Shown: positions 47,843 to 56,745, counted from the stretch's first letter. The stretch is 64,000 nt of DNA from Prochlorococcus marinus str. SB (GCF_000760115.1 NZ_JNAS01000002.1:992001-1056000); one strand, 5' to 3'. Numbers and translations are program-made. Notes: generated from the sequence alone by a model not told the origin.

Positions 47843-48799
47843 ATGAAGGAAGTTTCCAAAACTGGTCACTTCAAAATAGATTTGCCAAGCTCTGATGCCG
47901 CTACTGCATTATCTGGACCTGGTAATTCTTTCTTAAAAAAATTTGAGTCTCTTACTGGAGTTTCTTTAACTATAAGAGGCTTACAACTGGAGATGAACGG
48001 TGTCATATCTAAAATTGAGAGAGCATCAGCATTAGTAGAACTAACAAGACCCATTTGGGAACAAGGGTTAGAAGTCCCTGAGGTAGATCTTAAAGCGGCT
48101 TTAAGTTCTTTAAATATAGGCGAATCATCTTCACATGCTGAACTAGGAAAAAAAATACTTGCGCGTTCCAAAGAAGGAAGATATTTGAGACCAAGAACTA
48201 TAAGGCAAAAAGAATATGTTGAATCAATTGAAAACTTTGATCTTACCTTTGCGATTGGTCCAGCTGGAACTGGTAAGACATTTTTAGCAACTGTTTGCGC
48301 GGCACGACTATTGAACGAAAAAAAAATTGAAAAAATTGTTTTAACCAGACCAGCTGTAGAAGCTGGTGAAAGTTTGGGATTCCTACCTGGTGATTTGCAA
48401 CAAAAAGTAGATCCATATTTAAGACCCCTATTTGATTCTTTACATAGTATTTTCGGGATTGACAGAACAAATTCGTTAATTGATAAGGGGATTATTGAAG
48501 TTGCTCCTTTAGCATTTATGAGAGGCAGAACCTTAGACAACTCCATAGTTATCCTAGATGAAGCACAAAATACTACTTGCTCTCAAATGAGAATGTTTTT
48601 GACCAGATTAGGAGAGAGATCAAAAATGGTTGTAAATGGAGATATTACACAAATTGATTTAAAAAAAGATCAGGAAAGCGGCCTCATCGAAGCATCTAGA
48701 ATTTTCTCTGAAACTCAAGGTATAAAATTTTGTTATTTAACTGTTGAAGATGTAGTTCGTCATCCTTTAGTTCAGAAAATTATTGCAGCTTATCAGTAA
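47843..48799 (+). CDS. phoH: PhoH-like ATPase
   Basis: The 318-residue protein has an N-terminal KH-like region and the PhoH ATPase domain: GPAGTGKTFLATV (139-151, Walker A), LTRPAVEAGESLGFLPGDLQ, PLAFMRGRTL and the Walker B IVILDEAQNTTCSQMRMFLT, then NGDITQIDL. PhoH proteins are linked to RNA metabolism and to phosphate stress in some bacteria, but the exact role is unclear. It follows rpsP closely. Confidence 0.93.
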   Translation: MKEVSKTGHFKIDLPSSDAATALSGPGNSFLKKFESLTGVSLTIRGLQLEMNGVISKIERASALVELTRPIWEQGLEVPEVDLKAALSSLNIGESSSHAELGKKILARSKEGRYLRPRTIRQKEYVESIENFDLTFAIGPAGTGKTFLATVCAARLLNEKKIEKIVLTRPAVEAGESLGFLPGDLQQKVDPYLRPLFDSLHSIFGIDRTNSLIDKGIIEVAPLAFMRGRTLDNSIVILDEAQNTTCSQMRMFLTRLGERSKMVVNGDITQIDLKKDQESGLIEASRIFSETQGIKFCYLTVEDVVRHPLVQKIIAAYQ

Positions 48800-48872
48800 C
48801 TTCATAACTCTGGAGATCCGTACCCTGAAATTTTAAAAATCGAGTAGAATAAGATTATTATTTAAAAAAAAA

Positions 48873-49610
48873 ATGCCAGCAAGTAGTAATTTCAATCAAG
48901 CTATTCGTGAAGCACAAACTAGTTCAATTGTTGGACCTAATGTTGTTCAAAAAGCTTTACCTTACGTAGGTGGAGGAATGGTTCTAACTTCTTTAGGCGT
49001 CTTAGCAGGTATCTCACTCATCGCGACAAATCCTGGGCTTTTCCAGCCTCTTTCAATAGTTGCATTAATTGCAGAATTGATTTTGTTTTTTATAGCCACA
49101 AGTGCTGCAAATAATGCTAATAATGCGAAGGCCCTACCCTTGTTGACAGGATTTAGTTTGTTAACTGGATTCACCTTAAGTGGAATAGTTGCTTTAGCAA
49201 TAGGAACAATTGGTATTGGTTCGGTTGGAACAGCTGCCTTAGCCACTGGTATAACTTTCGTTATCGCCTCTTACACTGGCCAAAGAATGAGTGATAGTGT
49301 TGGTCAAGCACTAAGCGGAGTAGTTGGTCTTGGATTGATAGGTCTGCTTATAGCAATGTTTGTCCAATTAATTGGAGGATTCTTTGCTCCAGGAGTTTTT
49401 GGAGGTTCAGGTCTTGAATTGATAATTGCAGGTTTTGGAACTGTCTTATTTGTTGCGATGTCTTTTGTTGATTTTTATACAATGCCAAGAAGATATAATG
49501 ATGATCAATATCTTGCAGGGGCTTTAGGTATGTATCTTACTTATATAAATCTTTTTGTTTTTATATTGAGATTAATGATTGCACTACAAGGTGGTGGAAG
49601 AAGAGATTAA
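48873..49610 (+). CDS. Bax inhibitor-1 / YccA-family membrane protein
   Basis: The 245-residue protein has seven hydrophobic segments typical of the BI-1 (YccA/YbhL) family. The N-terminus is polar (NFNQAIREAQTSSIVGPNVV), the middle has TGFSLLTGFTLSGIVAL, TGITFVIASYTGQRM, and the end YNDDQYLAGALGMYLTYINL followed by FILRLM, carrying the conserved acidic residues. Family members act as membrane calcium leak channels or modulate FtsH protease; the role here is not known. A strong terminator follows. Confidence 0.9.
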   Translation: MPASSNFNQAIREAQTSSIVGPNVVQKALPYVGGGMVLTSLGVLAGISLIATNPGLFQPLSIVALIAELILFFIATSAANNANNAKALPLLTGFSLLTGFTLSGIVALAIGTIGIGSVGTAALATGITFVIASYTGQRMSDSVGQALSGVVGLGLIGLLIAMFVQLIGGFFAPGVFGGSGLELIIAGFGTVLFVAMSFVDFYTMPRRYNDDQYLAGALGMYLTYINLFVFILRLMIALQGGGRRD

Positions 49611-49634
49611 ACACGTTACGTATAGAACTAACAT

Positions 49635-49663
49635 AAAGCGTAGATTTGTTTCTACGCTTTTTT
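49635..49663 (+). terminator. Intrinsic terminator after the BI-1 family gene
   Basis: AAAGCGTAGA and TCTACGCTTT pair perfectly over ten bases around a short T-rich loop and run into six T. It begins 24 bases after the gene stop. Confidence 0.9.
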
Positions 49664-49698
49664 AATGGGCGATATCAAGTTTAATGGGCGATATCAAG
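49661..49698. repeat. 19-base perfect tandem duplication
   Basis: TTTAATGGGCGATATCAAG occurs twice head-to-tail (49661-49679 and 49680-49698). The second copy encodes the last five codons and stop of the adjacent leftward gene; the first copy is just beyond that stop. Confidence 0.95.
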
Positions 49699-50208
49699 AA
49701 TTTGTTTTTTTATAAATTCCTTTTGCTCTAAGTCATATTTTACTGAATTATCAAAACTATTGCCCATATCATCTAAGTCTCTAAGGACTTGATTGACAGA
49801 CTTTGTAACTGACTTGGTTTCTAGCAGTCTTAAAATAGCCTTACATCTATCTGAAATATTTTCTGATGTTATCTCATATTCATGATTATCATCTCTTCGA
49901 TGAATAATAATTTGAGCGGAACTCATTATTAAATTTTTTACTACTATTTCTGTTACGGCATCACCACCTTCGTTCAGTTTGTAAATTAGTGAAAAAGGAA
50001 GTTTATCTAACAAAAAACAATCTTTATCTGACAAAGCGTATGCAAAAAATCCTCTAAGTCCATTTTTTGTTTTAGTTAGCTCTGCGATTCTATCTGCTAA
50101 AACCTCTTCGCTGAGTAAATCTTCACTCCACTCTTTGCACCATTGTGCGGATATGTTTATTGCTTGCGTGAACGAAGCTTCTTTTAAATTTATGGTTTTT
50201 TTTTCCAT
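49681..50208 (-). CDS. Conserved hypothetical protein (picocyanobacterial)
   Basis: The 175-residue soluble protein begins MEKKTINLKEASFTQAINIS and has no signal peptide, helix anchor or catalytic motif that I recognise. It is acidic and mixed alpha/beta in appearance (FFAYALSDKDCFLLDKLPFS, EIVVKNLIMSSAQIIIHRRD). It is divergent from era, 38 bases apart, and converges with the BI-1 gene across a terminator. Its final codons are duplicated downstream. Confidence 0.7.
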   Translation of the reverse strand: MEKKTINLKEASFTQAINISAQWCKEWSEDLLSEEVLADRIAELTKTKNGLRGFFAYALSDKDCFLLDKLPFSLIYKLNEGGDAVTEIVVKNLIMSSAQIIIHRRDDNHEYEITSENISDRCKAILRLLETKSVTKSVNQVLRDLDDMGNSFDNSVKYDLEQKEFIKKQILDIAH

Positions 50209-50246
50209 TTTTGATCAGAATTTTATTATTGATGCATTAAAAGTCT

Positions 50247-51158
50247 TTGGCCAATTATAGATCTGGGTTTGTAACTTTACTAGGAAGGCCAAATGTGGGT
50301 AAATCTACGTTAATAAATAAATTGATTGGAGAAAAAATAACAATTACTTCTCCAATAGCGCAAACTACTAGAAATAAATTAAAAGGAATACTTACTACAG
50401 ACAATGGGCAAATAATTTTTGTTGATACGCCAGGTGTTCATAAACCTCATCATCGACTTGGAGAGATATTAGTAAAGAACGCAAAATCTGCAATTAATGG
50501 AGTTGATATGGTAATTTTTGTAATTGATTCAAGTAAAGAACCTGGTAGAGGTGATGAATATATTTTGAACTTTCTACTCGCAAATAAAACTGAGTTTATT
50601 GTTGCATTAAATAAGTGGGATTTGGTTAATAAAGAATTTAGGAATTTACGATTAGATCAATATAGAAGATTTTTTGGAATTAATAGAAACTTTCAAATTG
50701 TAAGTGCTTTTAAAGGAGAAGGATGTCCTGAACTAGTGGATATGGCACTTAATTTTCTTCCAGAGGGACCAAAACTTTATGGCGAAGAAACCATTTGTGA
50801 TCAACCATTAGATAAATTATTATCTGATTTAGTAAGAGAACAGGTATTAATAAATACAAGAGAAGAGGTACCTCATAGTGTCGCAGTAAAGATAGAAAAG
50901 AGAGAGGAAATGAAAAGAAAAAATGGCAAAGTTTTTACAGCTATTTTGGCTACTATTATTGTTGAAAGATCAACTCAAAAAATAATTCTTATTGGAAAGA
51001 AAGGTTCAATGTTAAAAATGATTGGTCAGTCAGCAAGATCAAATATGTCAAAATTAATTGATGGTTCAATTCACCTAGAGTTGTTTGTGAAAGTTGTTCC
51101 AAATTGGAGAAAAAAAGAATCAAGGTTAATTGAGTTTGGTTTTGAGGAAGAATTCTAG
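50247..51158 (+). CDS. era: GTPase Era
   Basis: Era binds 16S rRNA and assists 30S assembly. The 303-residue protein shows G1 GRPNVGKST (13-21), G3 VDTPGVHKPHH, G4 NKWDLV, and a C-terminal KH domain (RSTQKIILIGKKGSMLKMIG). The TTG at 50247 gives MANYRSGFVTLLGRP, the normal N-terminus, so this is the start. Its stop is immediately followed by the ATG of the trmD-ispF gene. Confidence 0.97.
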   Translation: MANYRSGFVTLLGRPNVGKSTLINKLIGEKITITSPIAQTTRNKLKGILTTDNGQIIFVDTPGVHKPHHRLGEILVKNAKSAINGVDMVIFVIDSSKEPGRGDEYILNFLLANKTEFIVALNKWDLVNKEFRNLRLDQYRRFFGINRNFQIVSAFKGEGCPELVDMALNFLPEGPKLYGEETICDQPLDKLLSDLVREQVLINTREEVPHSVAVKIEKREEMKRKNGKVFTAILATIIVERSTQKIILIGKKGSMLKMIGQSARSNMSKLIDGSIHLELFVKVVPNWRKKESRLIEFGFEEEF

Positions 51159-52379
51159 ATGAGTGGTTTTAATTTTGATGTAATTACATTGTTCCCTAAA
51201 GCTTTTGAATTAATAAATAATTTAGGGGTCATAACAAGAGCTCTAGATAAGAATTTGATCGATGTAAATTTATATGATTTAAGAGAATATGGAGAAGGTT
51301 CTTACAGACAAGTAGACGATAAGCCTTATGGAGGAGGAGCAGGAATGGTATTAAAACCTGAACCTATTTATAAGGCATATGAATCAATTAGAAAATCACC
51401 TAAAAGTAAAACTTTGCTGATGACCCCTCAGGGTAAAGTTTTAAAGCAAAAGGATCTTGCGAGATGGTCCACTTTTGATCAAATAATAATTATTTGTGGC
51501 CAATATGAAGGTTTTGATGAAAGGATTAGATGTTTAGCTGATGAAGAGATATCGATAGGCGATTATGTCCTTTCTGGAGGTGAAATTCCTGCTATATCAA
51601 TAATTAATGGTTTGACTAGGTTATTACCAGGGACTCTTGGTGATCCAGACTCCTTAGTCGATGAGAGTCATAATTCCTCTTTATTAGAATATCCTCAATA
51701 CACAAGGCCTTTAACTTTTAAAGATATGAAAGTGCCAGATATTTTAGTAAGCGGTAATCATGAAGAGATTAAATCGTGGAGAAGAAAAAAAAGTTTTGAA
51801 AGAACATTGGAGAGAAGAAGTGACTTAATTTCAAATGAAAACTACAAAAAATCCCCACAAAGTAAGAGAATAATAAAAGAAAATAATCAATTAATGAAAT
51901 TTAGAATAGGTAATGGATACGATATTCACAGATTAGTAGAGGATAGAGATTTAATTATTGGAGGTGTAAAATTACATCACCCTGAAAGTTTAGGATTAGA
52001 TGGGCATAGTGATGCTGATGTTTTAAGTCACTCAATAATGGATGCATTATTGGGAGCTCTTTCGTTGGGCGACATAGGAAAGTATTTTCCCCCATCTGAT
52101 GAAAAATGGAAAAATGCTGATAGCTTGTTTTTGTTATCAAAAGTAATTGACTTGATAAGACAAGATAGTTGGGAAATAAATAATATTGATAGTGTTCTTG
52201 TTGCTGAAAGGCCAAAAATCATGCCACATATAAAACTAATGAAAAAAAATATTTCTGAAATTTTAAATATTGATGAAAATTTAATTGGGATTAAAGCAAC
52301 CACGAATGAAAAATTGGGTCCAGAAGGGAGAGAAGAGGGTATAAGTTGCCATTCAGTAGTTCTTCTTGTGAAAAAATGA
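51159..52379 (+). CDS. trmD-ispF: Fused tRNA (guanine-37-N1)-methyltransferase and MEcPP synthase (TrmD-IspF)
   Basis: One 406-residue frame encodes two complete enzymes. Residues 1-225 are Trm[56 protein letters not shown] and [10 protein letters not shown]. After a linker of about 20 polar residues ([20 protein letters not shown]), residues 246-406 are Isp[21 protein letters not shown] with metal ligands Asp255 and His257, [20 protein letters not shown] and the end [15 protein letters not shown]. TrmD methylates G37 of tRNAs; IspF cyclises CDP-ME2P in isoprenoid synthesis. An ATG at 51894 could also give free IspF. It starts at the era stop and shares ATGA with the next gene. Confidence 0.93.
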   Translation: MSGFNFDVITLFPKAFELINNLGVITRALDKNLIDVNLYDLREYGEGSYRQVDDKPYGGGAGMVLKPEPIYKAYESIRKSPKSKTLLMTPQGKVLKQKDLARWSTFDQIIIICGQYEGFDERIRCLADEEISIGDYVLSGGEIPAISIINGLTRLLPGTLGDPDSLVDESHNSSLLEYPQYTRPLTFKDMKVPDILVSGNHEEIKSWRRKKSFERTLERRSDLISNENYKKSPQSKRIIKENNQLMKFRIGNGYDIHRLVEDRDLIIGGVKLHHPESLGLDGHSDADVLSHSIMDALLGALSLGDIGKYFPPSDEKWKNADSLFLLSKVIDLIRQDSWEINNIDSVLVAERPKIMPHIKLMKKNISEILNIDENLIGIKATTNEKLGPEGREEGISCHSVVLLVKK

Positions 52380-52822
52380 GATTTAATTTAAATTTGAAAA
52401 AAAAAATTCAAAGATTTTGTTTATTATTAATTTGCTTAGTAGTTTTAATTTTTCAATCTGATATTCCCAATTTAAAAGCTCTTACAATGGATAATTTTCA
52501 AAGTGAAATGGTCATAGAGGAATTAAGACTTAAAGTACCTGCTGATGTAAAAGCAGCTTGGCTAAATGCGGAAAAAGAAATATGGGAGCCATGGTTATCT
52601 TCTCAAGATGGTTTTTTGGGTAGACAATTATTTTGGGATAAAGAAAAAGAAGAAGCTTTAATATTGGTAAATTGGAAAAGTAAGAAATTATGGAAAAGCA
52701 TACCAATCTCAGAAGTAAATGTAGTTCAACAAAAATTTGAAGATAATGTTAAAGCTGCTCTAAATGTAGGCGATAATCCTTTTGAATTGATTTATGTGGG
52801 AGAGTTAGACAAACAAAGATGA
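52376..52822 (+). CDS. TIGR03792-type cyanobacterial protein
   Basis: From the ATG at 52376, which overlaps the ispF stop as ATGA, the 148-residue protein has a hydrophobic signal-like segment ([15 protein letters not shown], about 13-27) and a small domain with [39 protein letters not shown] and [16 protein letters not shown]. This looks like the dimeric alpha/beta barrel fold (antibiotic monooxygenase-like) of the cyanobacterial TIGR03792 family, recalled from memory. No reaction is known. larB starts in its stop codon. Confidence 0.78.
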   Translation: MRFNLNLKKKIQRFCLLLICLVVLIFQSDIPNLKALTMDNFQSEMVIEELRLKVPADVKAAWLNAEKEIWEPWLSSQDGFLGRQLFWDKEKEEALILVNWKSKKLWKSIPISEVNVVQQKFEDNVKAALNVGDNPFELIYVGELDKQR

Positions 52823-53475
52823 ATTTTGATATCAAGTTTGATTTTCAAAGAAGAGATAGGATTGGACTCATTGAGGCTATTTGGGGGCAAGATAAGAGTA
52901 TCGACCAATTAGAAAGATTATCTGAAAATGTATTAAGTAAAAATGAGGTTGTTTTCATTACTAGGATTAATAGTGAAAAAGCTAATTATCTTTTAGATTT
53001 GTATGATGATGCACGATTCTATAAAGAAGCAAATTGCCTAACAATTGGGGAAAATTTTAATAAAATAATTACAAATAAAAAAGTTGCTATAATTTCAGGC
53101 GGATCTAGCGATTTGGCCGTAACACTTGAAGCACAATTAGCGCTTGAAATTTATGGAGTGAATTGTCAATCTTTTATAGATGTTGGAGTAGCGGGACTTC
53201 ATCGATTGATGAGTCAGTTAGAAGAAATTAATAAATATGATGTATTAATAGTTTGTGCTGGAATGGAAGGAGCTTTGGCAACAGTTGTGGGCGGATTGTT
53301 AGCTCAACCGATAATTGCAGTACCTGTCTCAGTAGGATATGGCGTTAGCAAGGATGGAGAAACTGCTTTAAATAGTATGTTATCAAGCTGTTCTCCAGGT
53401 ATTGCAGTTATGAATATAGATAATGGTTATGGAGCAGCAATGGCGGCTCTCAGAATTATTAAAAGTATTTCCTAA
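52819..53475 (+). CDS. larB: LarB-type pyridinium-3,5-dicarboxylate synthase
   Basis: The 218-residue protein has the AIR-carboxylase-like domain in its C-terminal two thirds: KVAIISGGSSDLAVTLEAQL, VDVGVAGLHRL, VLIVCAGMEGALATVVGGLL and PIIAVPVSVGYGVS. In LarB enzymes this domain carboxylates nicotinic acid adenine dinucleotide, the first step towards the nickel pincer nucleotide of lactate racemase. No larA, larC or larE is in the window. It overlaps the previous gene as ATGA. Confidence 0.88.
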   Translation: MNFDIKFDFQRRDRIGLIEAIWGQDKSIDQLERLSENVLSKNEVVFITRINSEKANYLLDLYDDARFYKEANCLTIGENFNKIITNKKVAIISGGSSDLAVTLEAQLALEIYGVNCQSFIDVGVAGLHRLMSQLEEINKYDVLIVCAGMEGALATVVGGLLAQPIIAVPVSVGYGVSKDGETALNSMLSSCSPGIAVMNIDNGYGAAMAALRIIKSIS

Positions 53476-53479
53476 ATAA

Positions 53480-53611
53480 TCACTTTTTTTCTATTTCTAA
53501 TAAGGTTTCTATCCATAAATTTAGTTGTTTTGATAGCATTCCTTCTTCTCTCATTTTGATTGCTTTTATCACGACTTCTGTATTTACCCACTCTGGAAAT
53601 CTTTTCGGCAT
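53480..53611 (-). CDS. 43-residue mini-protein, conserved-looking
   Basis: A leftward frame from ATG 53609-53611 encodes MPKRFPEWVNTEVVIKAIKM, then REEGMLSKQLNLWIETLLEI and a Lys end. It is an amphipathic, charged sequence with Trp residues, unlike random AT-rich translation. I recognise no family. It ends four bases after the convergent larB stop. Confidence 0.55.
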   Translation of the reverse strand: MPKRFPEWVNTEVVIKAIKMREEGMLSKQLNLWIETLLEIEKK

Positions 53612-53678
53612 TTATTTTTATGTTCAGTATTTTTAATTTGGTACAAATTTTTATAAAAACAAGGTCTAAGTAACAAAT

Positions 53679-53846
53679 TTAATCTTTTATGTTTGATTTT
53701 GTACCTAATCTAGACAGCTCAGATGAGGTATGTTCACTTTCTACATTTTTTAATCTTTCAATCAGCTCGGAGAGATCTTTATGAGCCAACTCCCCATTTT
53801 GCTCCCATTTTAGAGATCTTGAGTTGCTATCAATTTTTTCTTTCAT
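53679..53846 (-). CDS. 55-residue mini-protein, unknown function
   Basis: A leftward frame from ATG 53844-53846 encodes MKEKIDSNSRSLKWEQNGEL, then AHKDLSELIERLKNVESEHT and ends GTKSNIKD. It is strongly polar with a probable helix in the centre and no membrane segment. The antisense frame has a hydrophobic, compositionally odd translation and is probably a shadow. It lies between thiS and the 43-residue ORF on the same strand. Confidence 0.55.
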   Translation of the reverse strand: MKEKIDSNSRSLKWEQNGELAHKDLSELIERLKNVESEHTSSELSRLGTKSNIKD

Positions 53847-53957
53847 TGTTAAATTTAAGTATTAAAAATATAAAACGAAAAAAGAAGAAATTTGGTTATT
53901 GTTTCAAGCCTAAACTTAAAATAATATGAAGATTTTTAATTTTTAAGAATTTATCTT

Positions 53958-54167
53958 TTAACCACCGCCAACTATTGAAACGATTTCTAAATTATCACCA
54001 TCTTTAAGCTTCACTTTTTCCCATTTCATTGAATTTATAATTAAATTATTTAATTCCACTACAATTGTGTTTGGTTTATATCCCATATGGTTAAGAACTT
54101 TAGATAGTAGAGCATTTTCTTGATCAAGTTCTATTTTTTTTTCTTCTCCATTTACCCTAATTTTCAT
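53958..54167 (-). CDS. thiS: Sulfur carrier protein ThiS
   Basis: ThiS carries sulfur as a C-terminal thiocarboxylate for thiazole synthesis. The 69-residue ubiquitin-like protein starts MKIRVNGEEKKIELDQENAL, contains VVELNNLIIN, and ends in VSIVGGG with the reactive Gly-Gly (one Gly more than the minimal pair). Its start overlaps thiE by 11 bases on the same strand. Confidence 0.95.
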   Translation of the reverse strand: MKIRVNGEEKKIELDQENALLSKVLNHMGYKPNTIVVELNNLIINSMKWEKVKLKDGDNLEIVSIVGGG

Positions 54168-55212
54168 GAGATAACTCTTTTAGAATCATAATAGCGACTT
54201 CTTTAGGATCTTCAGAATTCATTAATTCCGAAACTAAGGCAACTTTTTTAAACCCATTTCTTTTTAAATATGAAATATTACTTGACTTGATTCCTCCGAT
54301 AGCAAACCAAGGAATATTTAAATCCTTTGTCAATGTTTTGATATTTTCAATACCTAAAGGTTTTTTATTCTTTTTTGTTGTAGTTTCAAATACTGGACCT
54401 ATTCCTATGTAGTCACAACCCTCACTAATAGCATTTGAAATATCAATTGCATTATTTGCACTTATGCCGATTATTTTTGAATATCCTAAAAGTTTTCTTG
54501 CCGTTTTAAAGTCTAAATCGCCTTGTCCAAGATGAATTCCATCCGCTTTAGATGCTAGAGCTATATCAAGTCTGTCGTTAACGATAAACAAAGAATTATA
54601 TCTTTTACATAGATTTTTAATCTGAATTGCTTCTTGAAGATGATCTTGATCAGTTCCCGTTTTAAATCTATGCTGAATAATTTTTACTCCCGCAATTAAA
54701 ATCTCTTCTACTATTTCTAATAAATTGTCCTTTTGATCTGTGATTACATATAAGTCATTTTCTTTTAATATTTTCTCCGACTTCTTACACTTGCTATAAC
54801 TTAATAAGTCAATTTCAATAGTATAAATTTCATATCTAATTTCAGAAGCGATTTTTGAAAGCTCATTATTCTGCAGCCTTGAGAATTCTTCTATGACTCT
54901 TAATGCTTCTTGAACCCTAGCTGAATTAGAACTTATAATTTGCTCAGAAGTTTTTCTGTTGATTTGCTCTTTATGAGTCAATCCTTTACATTTGTCTTCT
55001 ATGTGATTTCTAGATTGTTTATAAACTTCTAAATGATTTTTCCCTAAAATTTGTCTAAAGTTTTTAATCTTTTCAACATATTTTTCTTTTCCTAGACCAA
55101 ATCTAGCCCAATCCTCTAATACTCTTAATCCTTCTCTAGCTCTATCTAAATTAGCATCAATAATTTGATAAATTCTTAAATCTTCAGCGTCTTTACTATT
55201 GGAATTAAGCAT
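54157..55212 (-). CDS. thiE: Thiamine-phosphate synthase, long cyanobacterial form
   Basis: ThiE couples HMP pyrophosphate with thiazole phosphate. The C-terminal half (about 145-351) is the standard barrel: LYVITDQKDNLLEIVEEILI, QHRFKTGTD, LFIVNDRLDIALASKADGIH with LGQGDLD, YIGIGPVFETTTKKN, and FAIGGIKSSN. The N-terminal 140 residues (RIYQIIDANLDRAREGLRVL, EDWARFGLG) form an extra helical domain typical of cyanobacteria, function unclear. thiS overlaps its end. No TPP riboswitch is seen upstream. Confidence 0.95.
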   Translation of the reverse strand: MLNSNSKDAEDLRIYQIIDANLDRAREGLRVLEDWARFGLGKEKYVEKIKNFRQILGKNHLEVYKQSRNHIEDKCKGLTHKEQINRKTSEQIISSNSARVQEALRVIEEFSRLQNNELSKIASEIRYEIYTIEIDLLSYSKCKKSEKILKENDLYVITDQKDNLLEIVEEILIAGVKIIQHRFKTGTDQDHLQEAIQIKNLCKRYNSLFIVNDRLDIALASKADGIHLGQGDLDFKTARKLLGYSKIIGISANNAIDISNAISEGCDYIGIGPVFETTTKKNKKPLGIENIKTLTKDLNIPWFAIGGIKSSNISYLKRNGFKKVALVSELMNSEDPKEVAIMILKELSHEN

Positions 55213-55219
55213 TTGTAAT

Positions 55220-56143
55220 TTATTTTTTGTAGTTTTTTAAAATTTCTAGAGCATTATCTCTATCTTTTTTAATTTGATTAGAAAGTTGATCTATATTTTT
55301 AAACTTGATTTGAGATCTAAGTTTTTCAACTGGTTCTACAGATAGATTGAAACCATAAAGATCGATATCTTTATTTATTAAATGAACTTCAACTGCAGAT
55401 GGCAATAAAGGATTTATTGTTGGTTGAGAGCCAAGATTCATAACAGATTCAATTTTTTGGTTAGAATTTTCTATGATTGTCCAAGATGCGTAAACTCCTT
55501 CTCCAGGTAAAAATTTTCTGCCATCTATTTCAAGGTTTGCGGTAGGCCATCCTATACTTTTCCCAATTCCTTTACCTTTAACAACCTTTCCATTAAAACT
55601 ATAAGGCCTATTGAGAATTTTGAAAGCATTTTTCAGATCACTTTTCTCTAATAGATCTCTTATTCTGCTGCTGCTGATTCTACCTTCCTTGTCTTCTAAG
55701 ATTGGAGTAATTTTTAGTTTAATTTCAGTATCCTTAATCAAATTTTTTATTGTATTTATGTCTCCACTTCTTCTGAAACCAAATTTAAAATTAGCACCTA
55801 CAGAAATGTTTTTTGCTTGTAATTGATTTATCAAAATATCTTTTACGAATCTTTCTGCACTTAATTTGGATAGTTTCATATCAAAGGGAATCAGAACTAA
55901 TTGTTCAATTCCTAGATCTTCAAGAATAGATAGTTTTTCATAAGGGAGATCAAGTCTCAGACGAGTCTCTTTATAAAGAACTTCTCGGGGATGAGGCCAG
56001 AAGCTTGCAATTGTTGGGGTATATTGATTCTCTTCAACTACACTTTTTATTAATTGTCTGTGGCCAGCATGAAGGCCATCAAAACTTCCAATAGCTATTG
56101 AAGTAGGATTCTTAACTTCAGATGGCGATATTAAAGAGATCAA
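55220..56143 (-). CDS. ribF: Bifunctional riboflavin kinase / FAD synthetase
   Basis: RibF phosphorylates riboflavin to FMN and adenylates FMN to FAD. The 307-residue protein has the nucleotidyltransferase domain with GSFDGLHAGHRQL (19-31), PHPREVLYKE and the IGISSSRIR-type end (EGRISSSRIRDLL), then the kinase domain VVKGKGIGKSIGWPTANLEI and VMNLGSQPTINP. It lies seven bases upstream of thiE on the same strand. Confidence 0.96.
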   Translation of the reverse strand: MISLISPSEVKNPTSIAIGSFDGLHAGHRQLIKSVVEENQYTPTIASFWPHPREVLYKETRLRLDLPYEKLSILEDLGIEQLVLIPFDMKLSKLSAERFVKDILINQLQAKNISVGANFKFGFRRSGDINTIKNLIKDTEIKLKITPILEDKEGRISSSRIRDLLEKSDLKNAFKILNRPYSFNGKVVKGKGIGKSIGWPTANLEIDGRKFLPGEGVYASWTIIENSNQKIESVMNLGSQPTINPLLPSAVEVHLINKDIDLYGFNLSVEPVEKLRSQIKFKNIDQLSNQIKKDRDNALEILKNYKK

Positions 56144-56211
56144 AAGATTACGTGCAATTTTATGACTTTGATGGCAAATTTGATTAGATTATAGTTTATT
56201 AGATCAAATGA

Positions 56212-56745
56212 ATGTCTGACAAAATTGATTTTCAGTCCCTTTCATTTGGAATGCGACGCATTGGATGGATACGCTTTTGGGTTCAGTCCATTTTAGGTGT
56301 TGTTGTTGCAGCTGTTTTGCTTTTTTCAAATGTTGTGAATAATAGCGAAGGGCAGCTTAGCTTAGCGCCTGGTCTATCACTTACAACAGTATCCTTGATT
56401 TTACTACTTTTTAGTCTTTGGCAAGGTTGGTTAATAGTTAGAACAGGAAGAGCAATCGCAAGTAACGCAAGACCCTCAAGAGGACAAACAAGTAAATTGA
56501 TAAAACGAGGACTAATAGTTGATTTATTAGGAATTTTGTTTGGATTAATTGGATATCAAGCTCTTATGGGTGCCTTATTTATCCAAGCATCTTCTCAAAC
56601 AACTGGACAATTGATAACAGCGACATCTGATATCCCAATTACTGGTCTTGAAATATTATCAGTTCTTAGTAACACGCAAGTTATCGCGGCTCATTTTTTT
56701 GGACTTTGCTTTTCTTTATGGCTTTTAAGAAGGATTTACAAATGA
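56212..56745 (+). CDS. DUF3611-type membrane protein
   Basis: The 177-residue protein has about four hydrophobic segments and the pattern [20 protein letters not shown] at the start and [20 protein letters not shown] in the middle, matching the DUF3611 family of cyanobacteria and plastids from memory. It is likely a thylakoid or envelope protein of unknown role. It is divergent from ribF and its last 21 bases overlap convergent surE. Confidence 0.8.
   Translation: MSDKIDFQSLSFGMRRIGWIRFWVQSILGVVVAAVLLFSNVVNNSEGQLSLAPGLSLTTVSLILLLFSLWQGWLIVRTGRAIASNARPSRGQTSKLIKRGLIVDLLGILFGLIGYQALMGALFIQASSQTTGQLITATSDIPITGLEILSVLSNTQVIAAHFFGLCFSLWLLRRIYK

Noticed and set aside
47866-48546. Long (226-codon) frame antisense to phoH
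   Set aside because: It lies wholly within the well-supported phoH gene on the other strand and has no recognisable domain; a shadow frame.
53723-53929. Rightward 68-codon frame in the larB-thiS gap
   Set aside because: Its translation is compositionally odd and it overlaps the more protein-like leftward 55-codon frame.
55213-55219. TPP riboswitch before thiE
   Set aside because: Only seven bases separate ribF from thiE and no thi-box sequence is present.
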